35,750 bases of DNA, from positions 1 through 35,750 of the forward strand of contig JAGFJK010000513.1 of assembly GCA_024102795.1 (NCBI GenBank), in the 5' to 3' direction. The stretch is from Pirellulaceae bacterium (GTDB lineage Bacteria > Planctomycetota > Planctomycetia > Pirellulales > Pirellulaceae). The notes beneath the pieces are model-generated. The model was given only the letters and a program-made list of their open reading frames with translations, was not told the origin of the DNA and made no database searches. This document shows positions 26,401-34,312 of this stretch, piece by piece. The stretch's first letter is position 1. Every line of letters starts with the position of its first letter. Both the position numbers and the translations under genes were made by a program.

Positions 26401-26675
26401 CCGGTCACCAGGCAGTTGCGATAATGATCTTCCGGCAGAAACGGTTCGCAACCGTACGTCTCCAAACCTGCCCGCAGTCCCTGCTCAAACGGCAAGTCCT
26501 CGAACGCGTGCAGCGTGTTGTGGTGCACGAAGACGGTGATCGGGCCCTGGGACGGCAGCAGGTGGGCAGCGTGCACGATCGCATGCTCCAGTCGAGCCAG
26601 ACGGCTGCCCCGGGCCGCTCGCGGACCGCTCTCGTCGGGGTTCGTATCGTGAATCCGCAACGCGGGTTGATTCAT
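23424..26675 (-). CDS. dabA: DabA (DUF2309), carbonic anhydrase-like subunit
   Basis: 1083 residues, cytoplasmic partner of the DabB membrane protein in energy-coupled CO2/bicarbonate accumulation. The zinc and active-site residues are conserved. CIDDREESF gives C554 and D556, and FGHGSSS gives H741. NCGAC gives C756 and C759. The spacings C-x-D and H-x14-C equal those of the Halothiobacillus protein (C351, D353, H524, C539, from memory). An early motif is VFVHHNTLHAFEDLPFEQGL. It is longer than many homologues (about 800-850). ATG 26675 is chosen because the 39 upstream codons are translated from simple repeats. It sits between the SulP gene (129 bp upstream) and dabB. Confidence 0.93.
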   Translation of the reverse strand: MNQPALRIHDTNPDESGPRAARGSRLARLEHAIVHAAHLLPSQGPITVFVHHNTLHAFEDLPFEQGLRAGLETYGCEPFLPEDHYRNCLVTGRIHQDDLATVLHEDLGDAGEILLGFLGTRFNLRMAMLEYPLQTAPSAELRWLVAETDALRRFRGFVHGPTRLRMVAETRHWVMRDLRQLIGNDVQVPAEATALGDRQQRHIRDLLELFGKSAIESWSDATWESFCLHLLWRICLEGSHSIGPSVVQQREAPVRLAELLREATGRSSDQWVNDFLIRFCAAFLDQGYANWRLPERERGFFRAFTAVYGQAWGPPDRWLRGLRRELERQVASGHSPLESVDESLELAGIAEGERDAFIRETLLALPGWTGMLWQMETSAEWTLFPAPAGTLTEYLAVRLILDRLAEQEVARQELGWRGGPKELRSQLRRELPELQSRSVEQHAFLAFQLAQVRGWLPHELHRLGSHEWRMLVRELDEFNGFERRRVLHRAYERRYRNQTLDALATHGGRRVPWAHESSPLAGQAPTLWTAARGSQGSPADSFPAQSPSVQIICCIDDREESFRRHLEEIDPACETFGAAGFFGVAMYYRGASDAHARPLCPVVIKPRHYVNEEVAYSFVKEHRRRAETRRMLGSASHQVQVGSRTILGGVLTALAGSLASVPMVARILFPRATAQIRRLFGGLVRPPAITQLQLERDDPEPGPGEGHVGYTLEEMTDIVERLLRDIGLVRRFAPLVILFGHGSSSLNNPHESAYNCGACSGGRGGPNARALAEMANDRRVRENLQLRGLEIPEATTFIGSFHNTCDDSVTFFDLDRLPSRHRQQFEQICDTIDEARRRNAHERCRRFESAPLSLSFEGALRHVEARSEDLSQARPEYNHATNAVCLVGQRWWSRGLFLDRRAFLQSYDPSQDDEQHTILARILAAVIPVCAGISLEYYFSSVDNAVLGCGSKLPHNITSLLGVMEGAASDLRPGLSQQMIEIHEPMRILFVIETTPEAMLSILERNPVVGTLCRNEWVQLAVIEPRTRSLRVFQDGAFKPYRQRTDNLPRAKSSADWYRGWRDHLGLAEIEEPAQRPELRSDN

Positions 26676-26742
26676 GCTTGGCTGCTCATCATCAGGCCAG
26701 ACGACCATCACTACCAGGAATCGCCAGACCAAACACCTTCCG

Positions 26743-26780
26743 ACTGATAACTGACAACTGACAACTGATAACTGATAACT
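26743..26780 (+). repeat. Right arm of inverted repeats around dabA
   Basis: Direct repeats of ACTGATA and ACTGACA (about five units), inverted relative to 23413-23433. The repeat sits between the SulP stop and the dabA start. It gives runs of similar heptads that could pair over the gene or simply be a common intergenic repeat. Confidence 0.65.
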
Positions 26781-26804
26781 TCTAACCGACAACTCAGCCC
26801 CGTC

Positions 26805-28493
26805 CTACCTGACCGGCCGAAGTTCCGCCGTCTTGTTTCGTTTGCGGGCCGAGCGAGGATGATCCGACAGCGGCCGGTGCTGCTCCAGCCCCGTCACCTC
26901 CAGGTGCAGACCGGCCGTGGCGAACTCCCCCTCCAACTCATGCAGTTTCTCCATCACGGTGTGATCCACCAGCCGCGTTTCCGAAAGATCGACGATGACG
27001 TCCCGATGATGCACCAGCCCGGCTTGAATGATCTGACGTCGGAACGGAATCCAGTTGCTGAACACGGCCGAGTGCGAGGCGATGATCCGGTATTTGCCGT
27101 CATCCTCGACCACTTCCACAAACGGCTTGAACAGCGAGGTCAGTGGCACGCCGTTCAGCAGATGGATCAAGGCCTTCAGGCCGATGCCGATGGCGATCCC
27201 GATCAGCAGATCGGTGGCCAGCACCGCCACGATCGTGGTCACGAACACGGCGAGCTGTTCCGGTCCGACCTTGAACACGTGAACGAATTCCCTGGGGTGC
27301 GCCAGCCGGAAGCCAGTGTAAATCAGCATGGCGGCCAGTGCGGCTAGCGGGATGCGGTGGATTACAGTTGGCAGGAAAGCCACGCACACGCCCAGAAACA
27401 GACCGTGGAACAGGTTGGCCAGCCGGGTTCGCGCGCCATTATCGATGTTGGCCCGGCTGCGGACAATCTCGGAAATCATCGGCAGACCGCCGACGCAGGA
27501 AGCCGCCAGGTTGCCGATCCCGACCGCCAGCAAGTCCCGGTTCAGATTCGTCTTCCGCTTCCAGGGGTCCAGCAAGTCCACGGCCTTGGCGCTGAGCAGC
27601 GATTCCAGACTACCGATCAACGCATACATCATAACCCACTTCCAGGCCGCCGGCTGGGCCAGCGCCGAAAAGTCGGGCGTCGTCACAGCCGCCAGCATGC
27701 TGTACGGCACATTCACCAGGTGCTGCTCGCCGACCGCGTACTGGTGGCCGTGAAAAGTATACGTATGGTCGGACGTCAAGTCGAAGTACATGCCCAGCGG
27801 CACCGCCACCAGGATGACGACCAGTGGACCGGGAAGCAGCCTCACGACACGGTTGTTGACCAGCGGCTTGAGAAACAGAATCAGCAAACTGAGCAGCCCG
27901 ATCAGCGCGATCTCCGGGTTCAGCTCGGCCAGCATGTGCGGGATCTCGCGGATCAACTCCAGAGGTTCTCCCGACACGCGCAGCCCCAGGGCCACCGGAA
28001 GTTGCTTGACCATGATGATCACGCCGATGGCGGCTAACATGCCGTGCACGGCGGACGTCGGGAAGAACTCGCCCAGCACGCCGGTCCGCAACAGGGCCAG
28101 GCCGATCTGCAGCACCGCGGCCGCCACGCCGACCGCCAGCGCCATCCGATAAGCGGTCATGTCGGCTGCCGGGTCGCGACCGCCCGTGAAGCCAAACTCG
28201 GTCACGCAGCCCAGAGCAATCACGATCAGCCCCGCCGCCGGGCCCTTGATCGTCAGTTGGGAATTGCTGAAGAAGGCTCCCACGAAACCCCCGATAATCG
28301 CCGTGAATACGCCCGCGATCGCCGGGTAGCCCGACGCCAGCGAGATGGCCAGGCACAACGGCAGCGCGATCAGGAAAACCAGGAACCCCGACAGTATGTT
28401 TGCCCGCGCAAACTGCATCCAGTTGGTCCGGGGGATGGCTGCCGGTTCGTCGGGCAAGCGGCTGCTTTCCGAAGTCGAAGTCTGGTCGTGCAT
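26805..28493 (-). CDS. SulP (SLC26) anion transporter with STAS domain
   Basis: 562 residues. The N-terminal 40 residues are cytoplasmic, then about 12-14 helices of the SulP fold begin with [20 protein letters not shown]. Family markers include [20 protein letters not shown] and the helix region [20 protein letters not shown]. The C-terminal STAS domain (about 440-540) contains [22 protein letters not shown], with S/T at the site equivalent to the anti-sigma phosphoserine. The substrate is probably bicarbonate, by position before dabA; sulfate or another anion is the alternative. It is the first gene of the four-gene minus-strand cluster. ATG 28491-28493 is preferred over a start at 28547, whose extra codons fall in an intergenic repeat. 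Confidence 0.9.
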   Translation of the reverse strand: MHDQTSTSESSRLPDEPAAIPRTNWMQFARANILSGFLVFLIALPLCLAISLASGYPAIAGVFTAIIGGFVGAFFSNSQLTIKGPAAGLIVIALGCVTEFGFTGGRDPAADMTAYRMALAVGVAAAVLQIGLALLRTGVLGEFFPTSAVHGMLAAIGVIIMVKQLPVALGLRVSGEPLELIREIPHMLAELNPEIALIGLLSLLILFLKPLVNNRVVRLLPGPLVVILVAVPLGMYFDLTSDHTYTFHGHQYAVGEQHLVNVPYSMLAAVTTPDFSALAQPAAWKWVMMYALIGSLESLLSAKAVDLLDPWKRKTNLNRDLLAVGIGNLAASCVGGLPMISEIVRSRANIDNGARTRLANLFHGLFLGVCVAFLPTVIHRIPLAALAAMLIYTGFRLAHPREFVHVFKVGPEQLAVFVTTIVAVLATDLLIGIAIGIGLKALIHLLNGVPLTSLFKPFVEVVEDDGKYRIIASHSAVFSNWIPFRRQIIQAGLVHHRDVIVDLSETRLVDHTVMEKLHELEGEFATAGLHLEVTGLEQHRPLSDHPRSARKRNKTAELRPVR

Positions 28494-28516
28494 GGTGCCG
28501 TCCTGCGAGGTAAGGG

Positions 28517-28569
28517 TCCGGGTGGTGATGAGCCTCAGGGCTGTCAATCATCCGGGTGGTGATGAGCCT
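28517..28569 (+). repeat. Two exact copies of a 19-bp direct repeat
   Basis: TCCGGGTGGTGATGAGCCT occurs at 28517-28535 and 28551-28569, 34 bp apart, in the divergent region between the SulP gene and the response regulator. It could be an operator of the response regulator or a repeat expansion. Confidence 0.65.
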
Positions 28570-28844
28570 TCGGCCTGTTGGGGGTGCGCCAGACGGGTCC
28601 AAGACCCGTCCCGCGAATACAGACGCGCTGCTGGCCTGGCTTCCGGAAGCGTGGGTGTGTGGGCAGGTGGGAGTCGATTGCCGGCCGGCCGATGCCCGCC
28701 AGCTATTCCCCTTGTAGTCCCTGATCGACGCGCACCGGAGGGTCGAATATTAAATTACATTCATGATTGGAGGGATTTCTCCCGGATAACCGGTCGGGGG
28801 AACGAGAAGGCGGCCATGAGCAGGCGTCCGAAAGGAGGTGTCCT
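28570..28844. promoter_or_regulatory. Divergent promoter region for SulP cluster and two-component genes
   Basis: The 351 bp between the two divergent genes include one AT-rich stretch in an otherwise GC-rich window, AATATTAAATTACATTCATG (28747-28766), a plausible core promoter. Just before the response regulator, AAAGGAGG (28831-28838) is a strong ribosome-binding site. No exact -35/-10 pair is claimed. Confidence 0.4.
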
Positions 28845-29516
28845 CTGGAGGTGTTGTTGGTGGAAGACGACAAGCTGCTGGGCAAGTCGCTGGAACGGGG
28901 CTTGGGCGAGGCAGGACATGCCTGCACCTGGGTGCGCGGCGGCGAGCAGGCTCTGGTGGCTGTCCGGCAATGTAAGCTGGATGCGATCGTGCTGGACTTG
29001 ATGTTGCCGGACCTGGACGGGTTTCAGGTGCTGCGGGCGTTGCGTGCCAGCGGGGTGCGAACTCCCGTGTTGATCCTGACTGCCCTGGGTTCGGTGGACG
29101 ACCGGGTCAAGGGGCTGGACGAAGGGGCCGACGATTACCTGGTGAAACCATTTGCGTTCGCCGAACTGCTGGCTCGCCTGCACGCCCTGTTGCGGCGCAG
29201 CGCCGCTCGTCCGGCCATGCTGCAGGAAGTCGGCAACCTGCGGCTGGACCTGGGCACGCGCAAGGCCACCCAGGACGGACGGACTGTGGATCTTTCGCCC
29301 ACGGAATTCAGCATCCTGGAATTCATGATGCGGCACAGCGGCCAGGTGGTCACGCGCAACATGCTGCACGAACACATCTGGGGCGACGGCTGGGACGGCA
29401 CCACCAACGTCGTGGACGTGCACATCAACCATCTGCGGCGAAAGATCGACGGCAAACTGGCCAGGACGCGGATCCAGACGGTGCGGGGACAAGGTTATGT
29501 TCTTCGCCCGGATTAG
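28845..29516 (+). CDS. OmpR/PhoB-family response regulator
   Basis: About 223 residues. The receiver domain has acidic pair VEDD (6-9), phospho-acceptor D51 in IVLDLMLPDLDG, switch Thr in LILTALGS and Lys in DYLVKPF. The C-terminal winged-helix domain has LSPTEFSILEFMMRHSGQVV and the recognition region VVDVHINHLRRKID. No ATG is in frame. AAAGGAGG ends six bases before CTG 28845, giving the family-typical start (M)EVLLVEDD; GTG 28851 is the alternative and TTG 28767 a less likely one. The 3' end overlaps the histidine kinase by 20 bp, so the pair is co-translated. It may regulate the divergent SulP-dab cluster. Confidence 0.92.
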   Translation: MEVLLVEDDKLLGKSLERGLGEAGHACTWVRGGEQALVAVRQCKLDAIVLDLMLPDLDGFQVLRALRASGVRTPVLILTALGSVDDRVKGLDEGADDYLVKPFAFAELLARLHALLRRSAARPAMLQEVGNLRLDLGTRKATQDGRTVDLSPTEFSILEFMMRHSGQVVTRNMLHEHIWGDGWDGTTNVVDVHINHLRRKIDGKLARTRIQTVRGQGYVLRPD

Positions 29517-30897
29517 GCGCTTCACCCGGACGCTGCACTTCCGGCTGATGTTGGGCAGCGCCTTGCTGGTGATGCTGACCGTCGTCCTGACGCTGGCGGG
29601 CATCCAGGTGGGCGTGCGGCAGGCCCTGCTGCACGAACTGGATCGGTTCCTGGTGGAAAACGTCCGCGAGCTGAACCAGATTCTGCTGGCCGATCCGGAG
29701 TGGGTGGCCCGGCTGGACGAACATCCGGAGGCGCGGCGCCAGCACCACCGCGGGCACGTGCGATTCGCGATCATCTTCGACGACCAGGGCCAGGTGGTCT
29801 GGTCGAGCGACGAGCAGCCGAACGATTTGCCGATGGAGCTGGCGCTGCAGCTTCCGGGACCGCGGACGTTGCTCGGTTACCGCCTGGTCCACCGCCGCTT
29901 CTTCGACGCCAGCGGGGCGGAGCGCACGGTCTGCGTCGGCGTGCCGATCGAGGTGTTGAACGAGGAGATCGCCCGCGTGGACTGGCTGGCCGCGATCGTG
30001 GCGGGCACCGCGTTGCTGCTGGCGCCGCTGATTGGGTTCGGCTACGCCGGCCGCCTGACCCGCGTGCTGGGCGATATCATGCACCGCACGGCCAGGCTGC
30101 GTCCCAACCGCCGCGACGAACGCTTGCCCGTCCGCGGCACGGGCGACGAGCTGGACCAACTGGCGCAGACGGTCAACCGATTGCTGGACCGGATCGCTTC
30201 GCACCTGGATCGGCACGAAGACTTTCTGGCCGATGCGGCCCACGAGCTGCGCACGCCGGTGGCCGCCATCCGCACGACGGCGGAGGTGGCCCTGGCCAGC
30301 CGCCACACGCAGCACGAATACGAGGAGTTTCTGGGGGATGTCGTCGAGGCCTGCCAGTCGCTGGAAGGGCTGGTCAGCCAGTTGCTGCTGTTGTCGGAGA
30401 CGGAATCGGATCGCCTGCGGATCCAGGGCCAGCGGGTCAGTCTGGACCGAGTGGTGCAGCGGTCGGCCGAGATGTTTCGCGATCTGGCCGCGTCGGCCGG
30501 CATCGATTTGACGGTGGAAACCTCGCCCGTTCTGGTCGAAGGCAATCAGCATCACCTCCGCCAGTTGCTCAACAACCTGCTGGACAACGCGATCAAGTTC
30601 ACGCCCGCCGGCGGCCGGATTCATGTTCATCTGGGTACGGAGGCGGCGGGCGAACGGGCCGTGCTGGAGGTGCGCGATACGGGTGCCGGCATCGAGGCGG
30701 ATGACCTGCCGCTGGTGTTCGAACGCTTTTATCGCGGCGCCGACGCGCGCCGCCGCGAGGATGCCCCGGCGGGGACGGGACTTGGCCTGAGCATCTGCCG
30801 CAGCATTGCCGAGGCCCACGGCGGAGAAATTACCGTCCGCAGCCAGATCGGCCAGGGCGCCACGTTCCGTGTCTGCTTGCCGCTGGCCCGGTTCTGA
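29497..30897 (+). CDS. Membrane sensor histidine kinase (HisKA class)
   Basis: 466 residues. The first membrane helix is about 17-38 (LMLGSALLVMLTVVLTLAGI). An extracytoplasmic sensor domain of about 120 residues without clear family identity follows, with a second helix near 163-183 (LAAIVAGTALLLAPLIGFGY). HAMP-like linker ELDQLAQTVNRLLDRI precedes the H box FLADAAHELRTP with phospho-accepting H249. Then come the N box NLLDNAIKFTP, G1 box DTGAGI, F box FERFYRG and G2 box GTGLGLS. It starts inside the end of the response regulator gene. The 211 bp after it hold only a simple C/G-rich repeat (CGGTTCTGAGC-like). Confidence 0.93.
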   Translation: MFFARIRRFTRTLHFRLMLGSALLVMLTVVLTLAGIQVGVRQALLHELDRFLVENVRELNQILLADPEWVARLDEHPEARRQHHRGHVRFAIIFDDQGQVVWSSDEQPNDLPMELALQLPGPRTLLGYRLVHRRFFDASGAERTVCVGVPIEVLNEEIARVDWLAAIVAGTALLLAPLIGFGYAGRLTRVLGDIMHRTARLRPNRRDERLPVRGTGDELDQLAQTVNRLLDRIASHLDRHEDFLADAAHELRTPVAAIRTTAEVALASRHTQHEYEEFLGDVVEACQSLEGLVSQLLLLSETESDRLRIQGQRVSLDRVVQRSAEMFRDLAASAGIDLTVETSPVLVEGNQHHLRQLLNNLLDNAIKFTPAGGRIHVHLGTEAAGERAVLEVRDTGAGIEADDLPLVFERFYRGADARRREDAPAGTGLGLSICRSIAEAHGGEITVRSQIGQGATFRVCLPLARF

Positions 30898-31108
30898 GCG
30901 ACGGTTCTAAATGTCGGGTCCGAATGGCGGGTCGGAGCAGCGGTTCTGAGCAGCCCGGTTCCGAGTCGGCTGAACCGGTGTTCGGTGGTCCTGTGGCTTT
31001 AGCCCGACCGGCCGTTGAGTCATAATCCAGGTTGCGGTGGGCGGTGTCGGGCGGGCGCCGTGCGGCGTCCGACGTCTCGGGTGGAATCACTTGTCGCTGA
31101 GATCGTCC

Positions 31109-32815
31109 ATGATTCTGCAGGGAGTTGCCGTCAGTCCGGGCGTGGCCAGCGGCCCAGCTCAAGTCCTGGATGGCCGCTTGTCGCTGCACGAGGCGGCGCT
31201 GGTCGTCTCGACTCAGCCGCCGTCCCAGGAGCTGGAGAGGTTCCATGCGGCTCGCGGCCGCGCCTTGGCTCAGCTTGTCTCCGTCCGCCGGCACCTGGCC
31301 TCGCGCGGCCGGTCCGACGATGCGGCCATGTTTTCCACCCACGCCGCGTTGCTCCGCGACCGGACGCTGCTGGAACCGATCGAACAGCGGATCCAGGCCG
31401 GCGGCTGTTCCGCCGAGGCGGCGGTCGCCAACGCCGCCTTCGCCCTGGAACGGCAGTTTCTGGCCAGCGCCAGTTCGCTGCTGCAGGAGCGTGTGGCGGA
31501 CATCCTGGATATCGGGCAGCGGCTGGTCCGTTGCCTGCGCGGGTTGCCGGAACTGGAACTGGCGGACCACGGCGTCGTGGTGGCTCCGTCGCTGTCGCCT
31601 TCCGAACTGGTCCGGGCGGCGCACCAGGGGGCCATCGCCGTGGCGGTCGAATCGTGCGGGCGCAAGTCGCATACGGCCATTCTGGCGCGGGGCTTCGGGT
31701 TGCCGCTGGTGGCCGGGCTGGAAAACCTCCTGGAATCCATCTCGCACGGTGCCCTGGTGATCGTGGACGGTGAAACGGGCCGCGTGCTGGTGGAGCCGAC
31801 GGCCGAGGAGCGCCGGCAGGTGGATGACCGCCGGCCCGCCGCCGCCGGCCCCGCAACCGCCTTGACCGCCAACGACGCCACAACGGTCGACGGCCAGCGT
31901 GTGACCGTGCTGCTGAATATCAGCGACACCTCCGAGGCGGCGGCGGTAGCCCAGTTGCAGGCCGACGGCGTCGGCCTGTACCGCACCGAATTCCTGTATA
32001 TCGATCGCAGTTCGTGGCCCTCGTGGGAGGAGAGCTTCCAGCAGTACTCGGCAGTGTCCCAAGCGATCGGGGACCGCGAACTGAACATCCGGCTGGCGGA
32101 TTTCGGCGCGGAAAAGTGCCCGGCCTATGCCGACATCCCCATCAACCGCAACCCCAGCCTGGGAATTCGCGGCGTCCGGCTGCTGCTGTCGCGCGACGAT
32201 ATTCTCGGTCCCCAAGTGGCGGCGATCGCCCGCCTGGCTCTCGACCGGCCCCTGACCGTTCTGTTGCCGATGATTGACACGCTGGACACGCTGCTGCTGG
32301 TCAAGGAGCGGGTCGGCCGCCACGCGGGTTGTCGCCGAGTGGACGAGCTGCCGTTCCGTCTGGGAATGATGGTCGAAGTGCCCTCCGCCGCACTGAACAT
32401 CGAAGACCTGCTGGAACACGTCGACTGTATTTCGCTGGGACTGAACGATCTGACCCAGTACGTGCTGGCGGCCGACCGCGACGACGAACTGGTCGAGCCG
32501 TTTCACGACCCGTTGCAGCCGGCCGTCCTGCGGCTGGTCCATCGGGTAATCGACCAGGCGGGCCAGCGCGGGAAACCGGTGACCATGTGCGGCGAGCTGG
32601 CGGGCGACCCGCTGCTGCTGCGCCTGCTGCTGGGCTTTGGAGCCCGCCGGTTCAGCGTCTCCCGCTCGCACTTCCACCAGACGGTGGCCTGGATCCGCCA
32701 GCAGTCGCTGGGCGACTTGCAACGGCTGGCGGCCGAGGCTTTGCGGCTGGGAACGGGGCGAGCGGTCCGGGAGCGGGTGGCCGCCAGTGCCGGCCAGATC
32801 AGCCGGTATCCGTAG
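31109..32815 (+). CDS. PTS phosphoenolpyruvate-protein phosphotransferase (EI)
   Basis: 568 residues. The N-terminal EI domain carries the phospho-histidine H188 in GRKSHTAILARGFGLP, close to the E. coli position. The C-terminal PEP-utilising domain has GLYRTEFLY, the loop RLADFGAEKCPAYADIPINR (in place of the more usual RTLDIGGDK), GLNDLTQY and the catalytic Cys loop MCGELAGD. EI moves phosphate from PEP to HPr. No HPr, HPr kinase or sugar permease is adjacent, suggesting a regulatory PTS; EI-like proteins without sugar uptake are known in several phyla. ATG 31109 is chosen because the preceding codons lack family character. Its stop codon overlaps GTAG of a palindromic repeat. Confidence 0.92.
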   Translation: MILQGVAVSPGVASGPAQVLDGRLSLHEAALVVSTQPPSQELERFHAARGRALAQLVSVRRHLASRGRSDDAAMFSTHAALLRDRTLLEPIEQRIQAGGCSAEAAVANAAFALERQFLASASSLLQERVADILDIGQRLVRCLRGLPELELADHGVVVAPSLSPSELVRAAHQGAIAVAVESCGRKSHTAILARGFGLPLVAGLENLLESISHGALVIVDGETGRVLVEPTAEERRQVDDRRPAAAGPATALTANDATTVDGQRVTVLLNISDTSEAAAVAQLQADGVGLYRTEFLYIDRSSWPSWEESFQQYSAVSQAIGDRELNIRLADFGAEKCPAYADIPINRNPSLGIRGVRLLLSRDDILGPQVAAIARLALDRPLTVLLPMIDTLDTLLLVKERVGRHAGCRRVDELPFRLGMMVEVPSAALNIEDLLEHVDCISLGLNDLTQYVLAADRDDELVEPFHDPLQPAVLRLVHRVIDQAGQRGKPVTMCGELAGDPLLLRLLLGFGARRFSVSRSHFHQTVAWIRQQSLGDLQRLAAEALRLGTGRAVRERVAASAGQISRYP

Positions 32816-32916
32816 CATGGGCTTCCAGCCCGTGATCTTTGCCGTTTGCGCGGGTTTCTGCGTTCGAGCCGTTTACGGGCCGCTCGAAAGCAACACGGGC
32901 TGGAAGCCCATGCTAC
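32812..32916 (+). repeat. REPIN-like inverted pair after the EI gene
   Basis: GTAGCATGGGCTTCCAGCCC (32812-32831, extending to GTG at 32834) recurs as its reverse complement at 32894-32916, ending GCATGCTAC-like in CCATGCTAC. Each arm can also fold on itself (GGGCT-TCC-AGCCC). The 59-bp centre is unrelated. The GTAG at the start overlaps the EI stop codon. Confidence 0.85.
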
Positions 32917-33042
32917 GTTCGGGGGCCGCCGGCGCTCGCCAATCGCCGCCGGGCCGATTATCTTGTGGTGCAGGCCGCGCGGCGCCTCCGCGAGTGTCCG
33001 GGCCAGCAGCACGCAGAGTTCGCAACCCTGAGGAATCCCGCC

Positions 33043-34257
33043 ATGAACCAGAACCGCACGTCCCCCGCCGACCTTGCTGATGTTTCGAATCCCGCCGCGT
33101 CGCGGCCGGACCTGGACGCGGCCAGCCGGCTGCCCGGCACGCAACCTCGGCGTGACCGGGGCCTCGATCGGCGTGGCTTCCTGGCCTCCGCCTGCGCGGG
33201 AGCCGCCGCGCTGGGAGCATCGTCTTTCCTGCCGCGGGCCGACGCTCGCGAGTATGGTCCCGGCGCGCCACCCGTCCGTTATCCCGACCCCGACATCGTG
33301 GTGCTCGATCCCCGCTTCGCCGAATACAAGATCGGCAACACGCCCATCCAGCGCCTGTATCACAGCGACCAGATGCTTTGGGCCGAAGGCCCGGCCTGGA
33401 GCGGCGTGGGCAAGTTCCTGCTGTGGAGCGACATTCCGAACAACATTCAGCTCCGTTGGCTGCACGACGACGGCCATGTGAGCGTGTTCCGCGACCCGGC
33501 CGGCAACAGCAACGGAAACACGTTCGACTTCCAGGGTCGCCAGATCGCCTGCGAGCATGGCAACCGCCGCGTCGTCCGCTATGAACTGGATGGTTCCCTG
33601 AGCGTGCTGGCCGACAAGTTCGATGGCAAACCGTTCAACGCTCCCAACGACGCCGTCGTGCATCCGCGCGACGGAGCGATCTGGTTTACCGATCCGGGCT
33701 ATGGCAGCCTGCTGAACTATGAAGGCGAGAAGGCCGCGAACAACTCGCCGCAACCTTACCAGAAGGAAGCGATCTACCGGATTGATGCCGCCACGGGCCA
33801 GATCGCCAAGGTGGCGGACGACATCTTCAAGCCGAACGGCCTGTGCTTCTCGCCCGACTACAAGAAGCTGTACGTGGCCGACACCGGCGCCAGCCACTAC
33901 CCGGACGCTCCGCGAAACATCCGGGTCTGGGACGTGGTCGACGGGCAGCGGCTGGCGGGCGGCCGCGAGTTCGCATCGATGGAGCTGGAACTGAACGGCG
34001 AGAAGCTGGCCGGGTTCGCCGACGGCATCCGGGCCGACGTGGACGGCAACATCTGGGCCAGCGCCGGCTGGGTGGGCGACGGCTACGACGGCGTGCACAT
34101 CTTCGCCCCGGACGGAACCCGCATCGGCCAGATCCTGCTGCCGGAAATCTGCTCGAACGTCTGCTTCGGCGGCCCGAAACGCAACCGCCTGTTCATGACC
34201 GCCAGCACGTCGCTGTACGCGGTCTACGTCGAAACCCGCGGCGCTCACATCAGCTAG
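33043..34257 (+). CDS. Tat-exported SMP-30/gluconolactonase family protein
   Basis: 404 residues. The N-terminus is a long twin-arginine signal: polar region, then DRRGFLASACAGAAALGASS, with likely cleavage near PRADA. The mature protein is a six-bladed propeller of the SMP-30/lactonase family. WAEGPAWSG carries the first metal-binding Glu, FNAPNDAVVHPRDGAIWFTD the central Asn and Asp. KPNGLCFSPDYKKLYVADT and FADGIRADVDGNIWAS carry the remaining metal ligands. It would open sugar lactones such as gluconolactone outside the cytoplasm. GAGGA lies about 9 bases before ATG 33043. It pairs with the DUF1080 gene 55 bp downstream, a common planctomycete sugar-turnover pairing. Confidence 0.93.
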   Translation: MNQNRTSPADLADVSNPAASRPDLDAASRLPGTQPRRDRGLDRRGFLASACAGAAALGASSFLPRADAREYGPGAPPVRYPDPDIVVLDPRFAEYKIGNTPIQRLYHSDQMLWAEGPAWSGVGKFLLWSDIPNNIQLRWLHDDGHVSVFRDPAGNSNGNTFDFQGRQIACEHGNRRVVRYELDGSLSVLADKFDGKPFNAPNDAVVHPRDGAIWFTDPGYGSLLNYEGEKAANNSPQPYQKEAIYRIDAATGQIAKVADDIFKPNGLCFSPDYKKLYVADTGASHYPDAPRNIRVWDVVDGQRLAGGREFASMELELNGEKLAGFADGIRADVDGNIWASAGWVGDGYDGVHIFAPDGTRIGQILLPEICSNVCFGGPKRNRLFMTASTSLYAVYVETRGAHIS

Positions 34258-34312
34258 CGCCCTGGGCTCCCCTGGACACCCGCTGCCAGCCAATTTTCCG
34301 GAGACACTTCTG

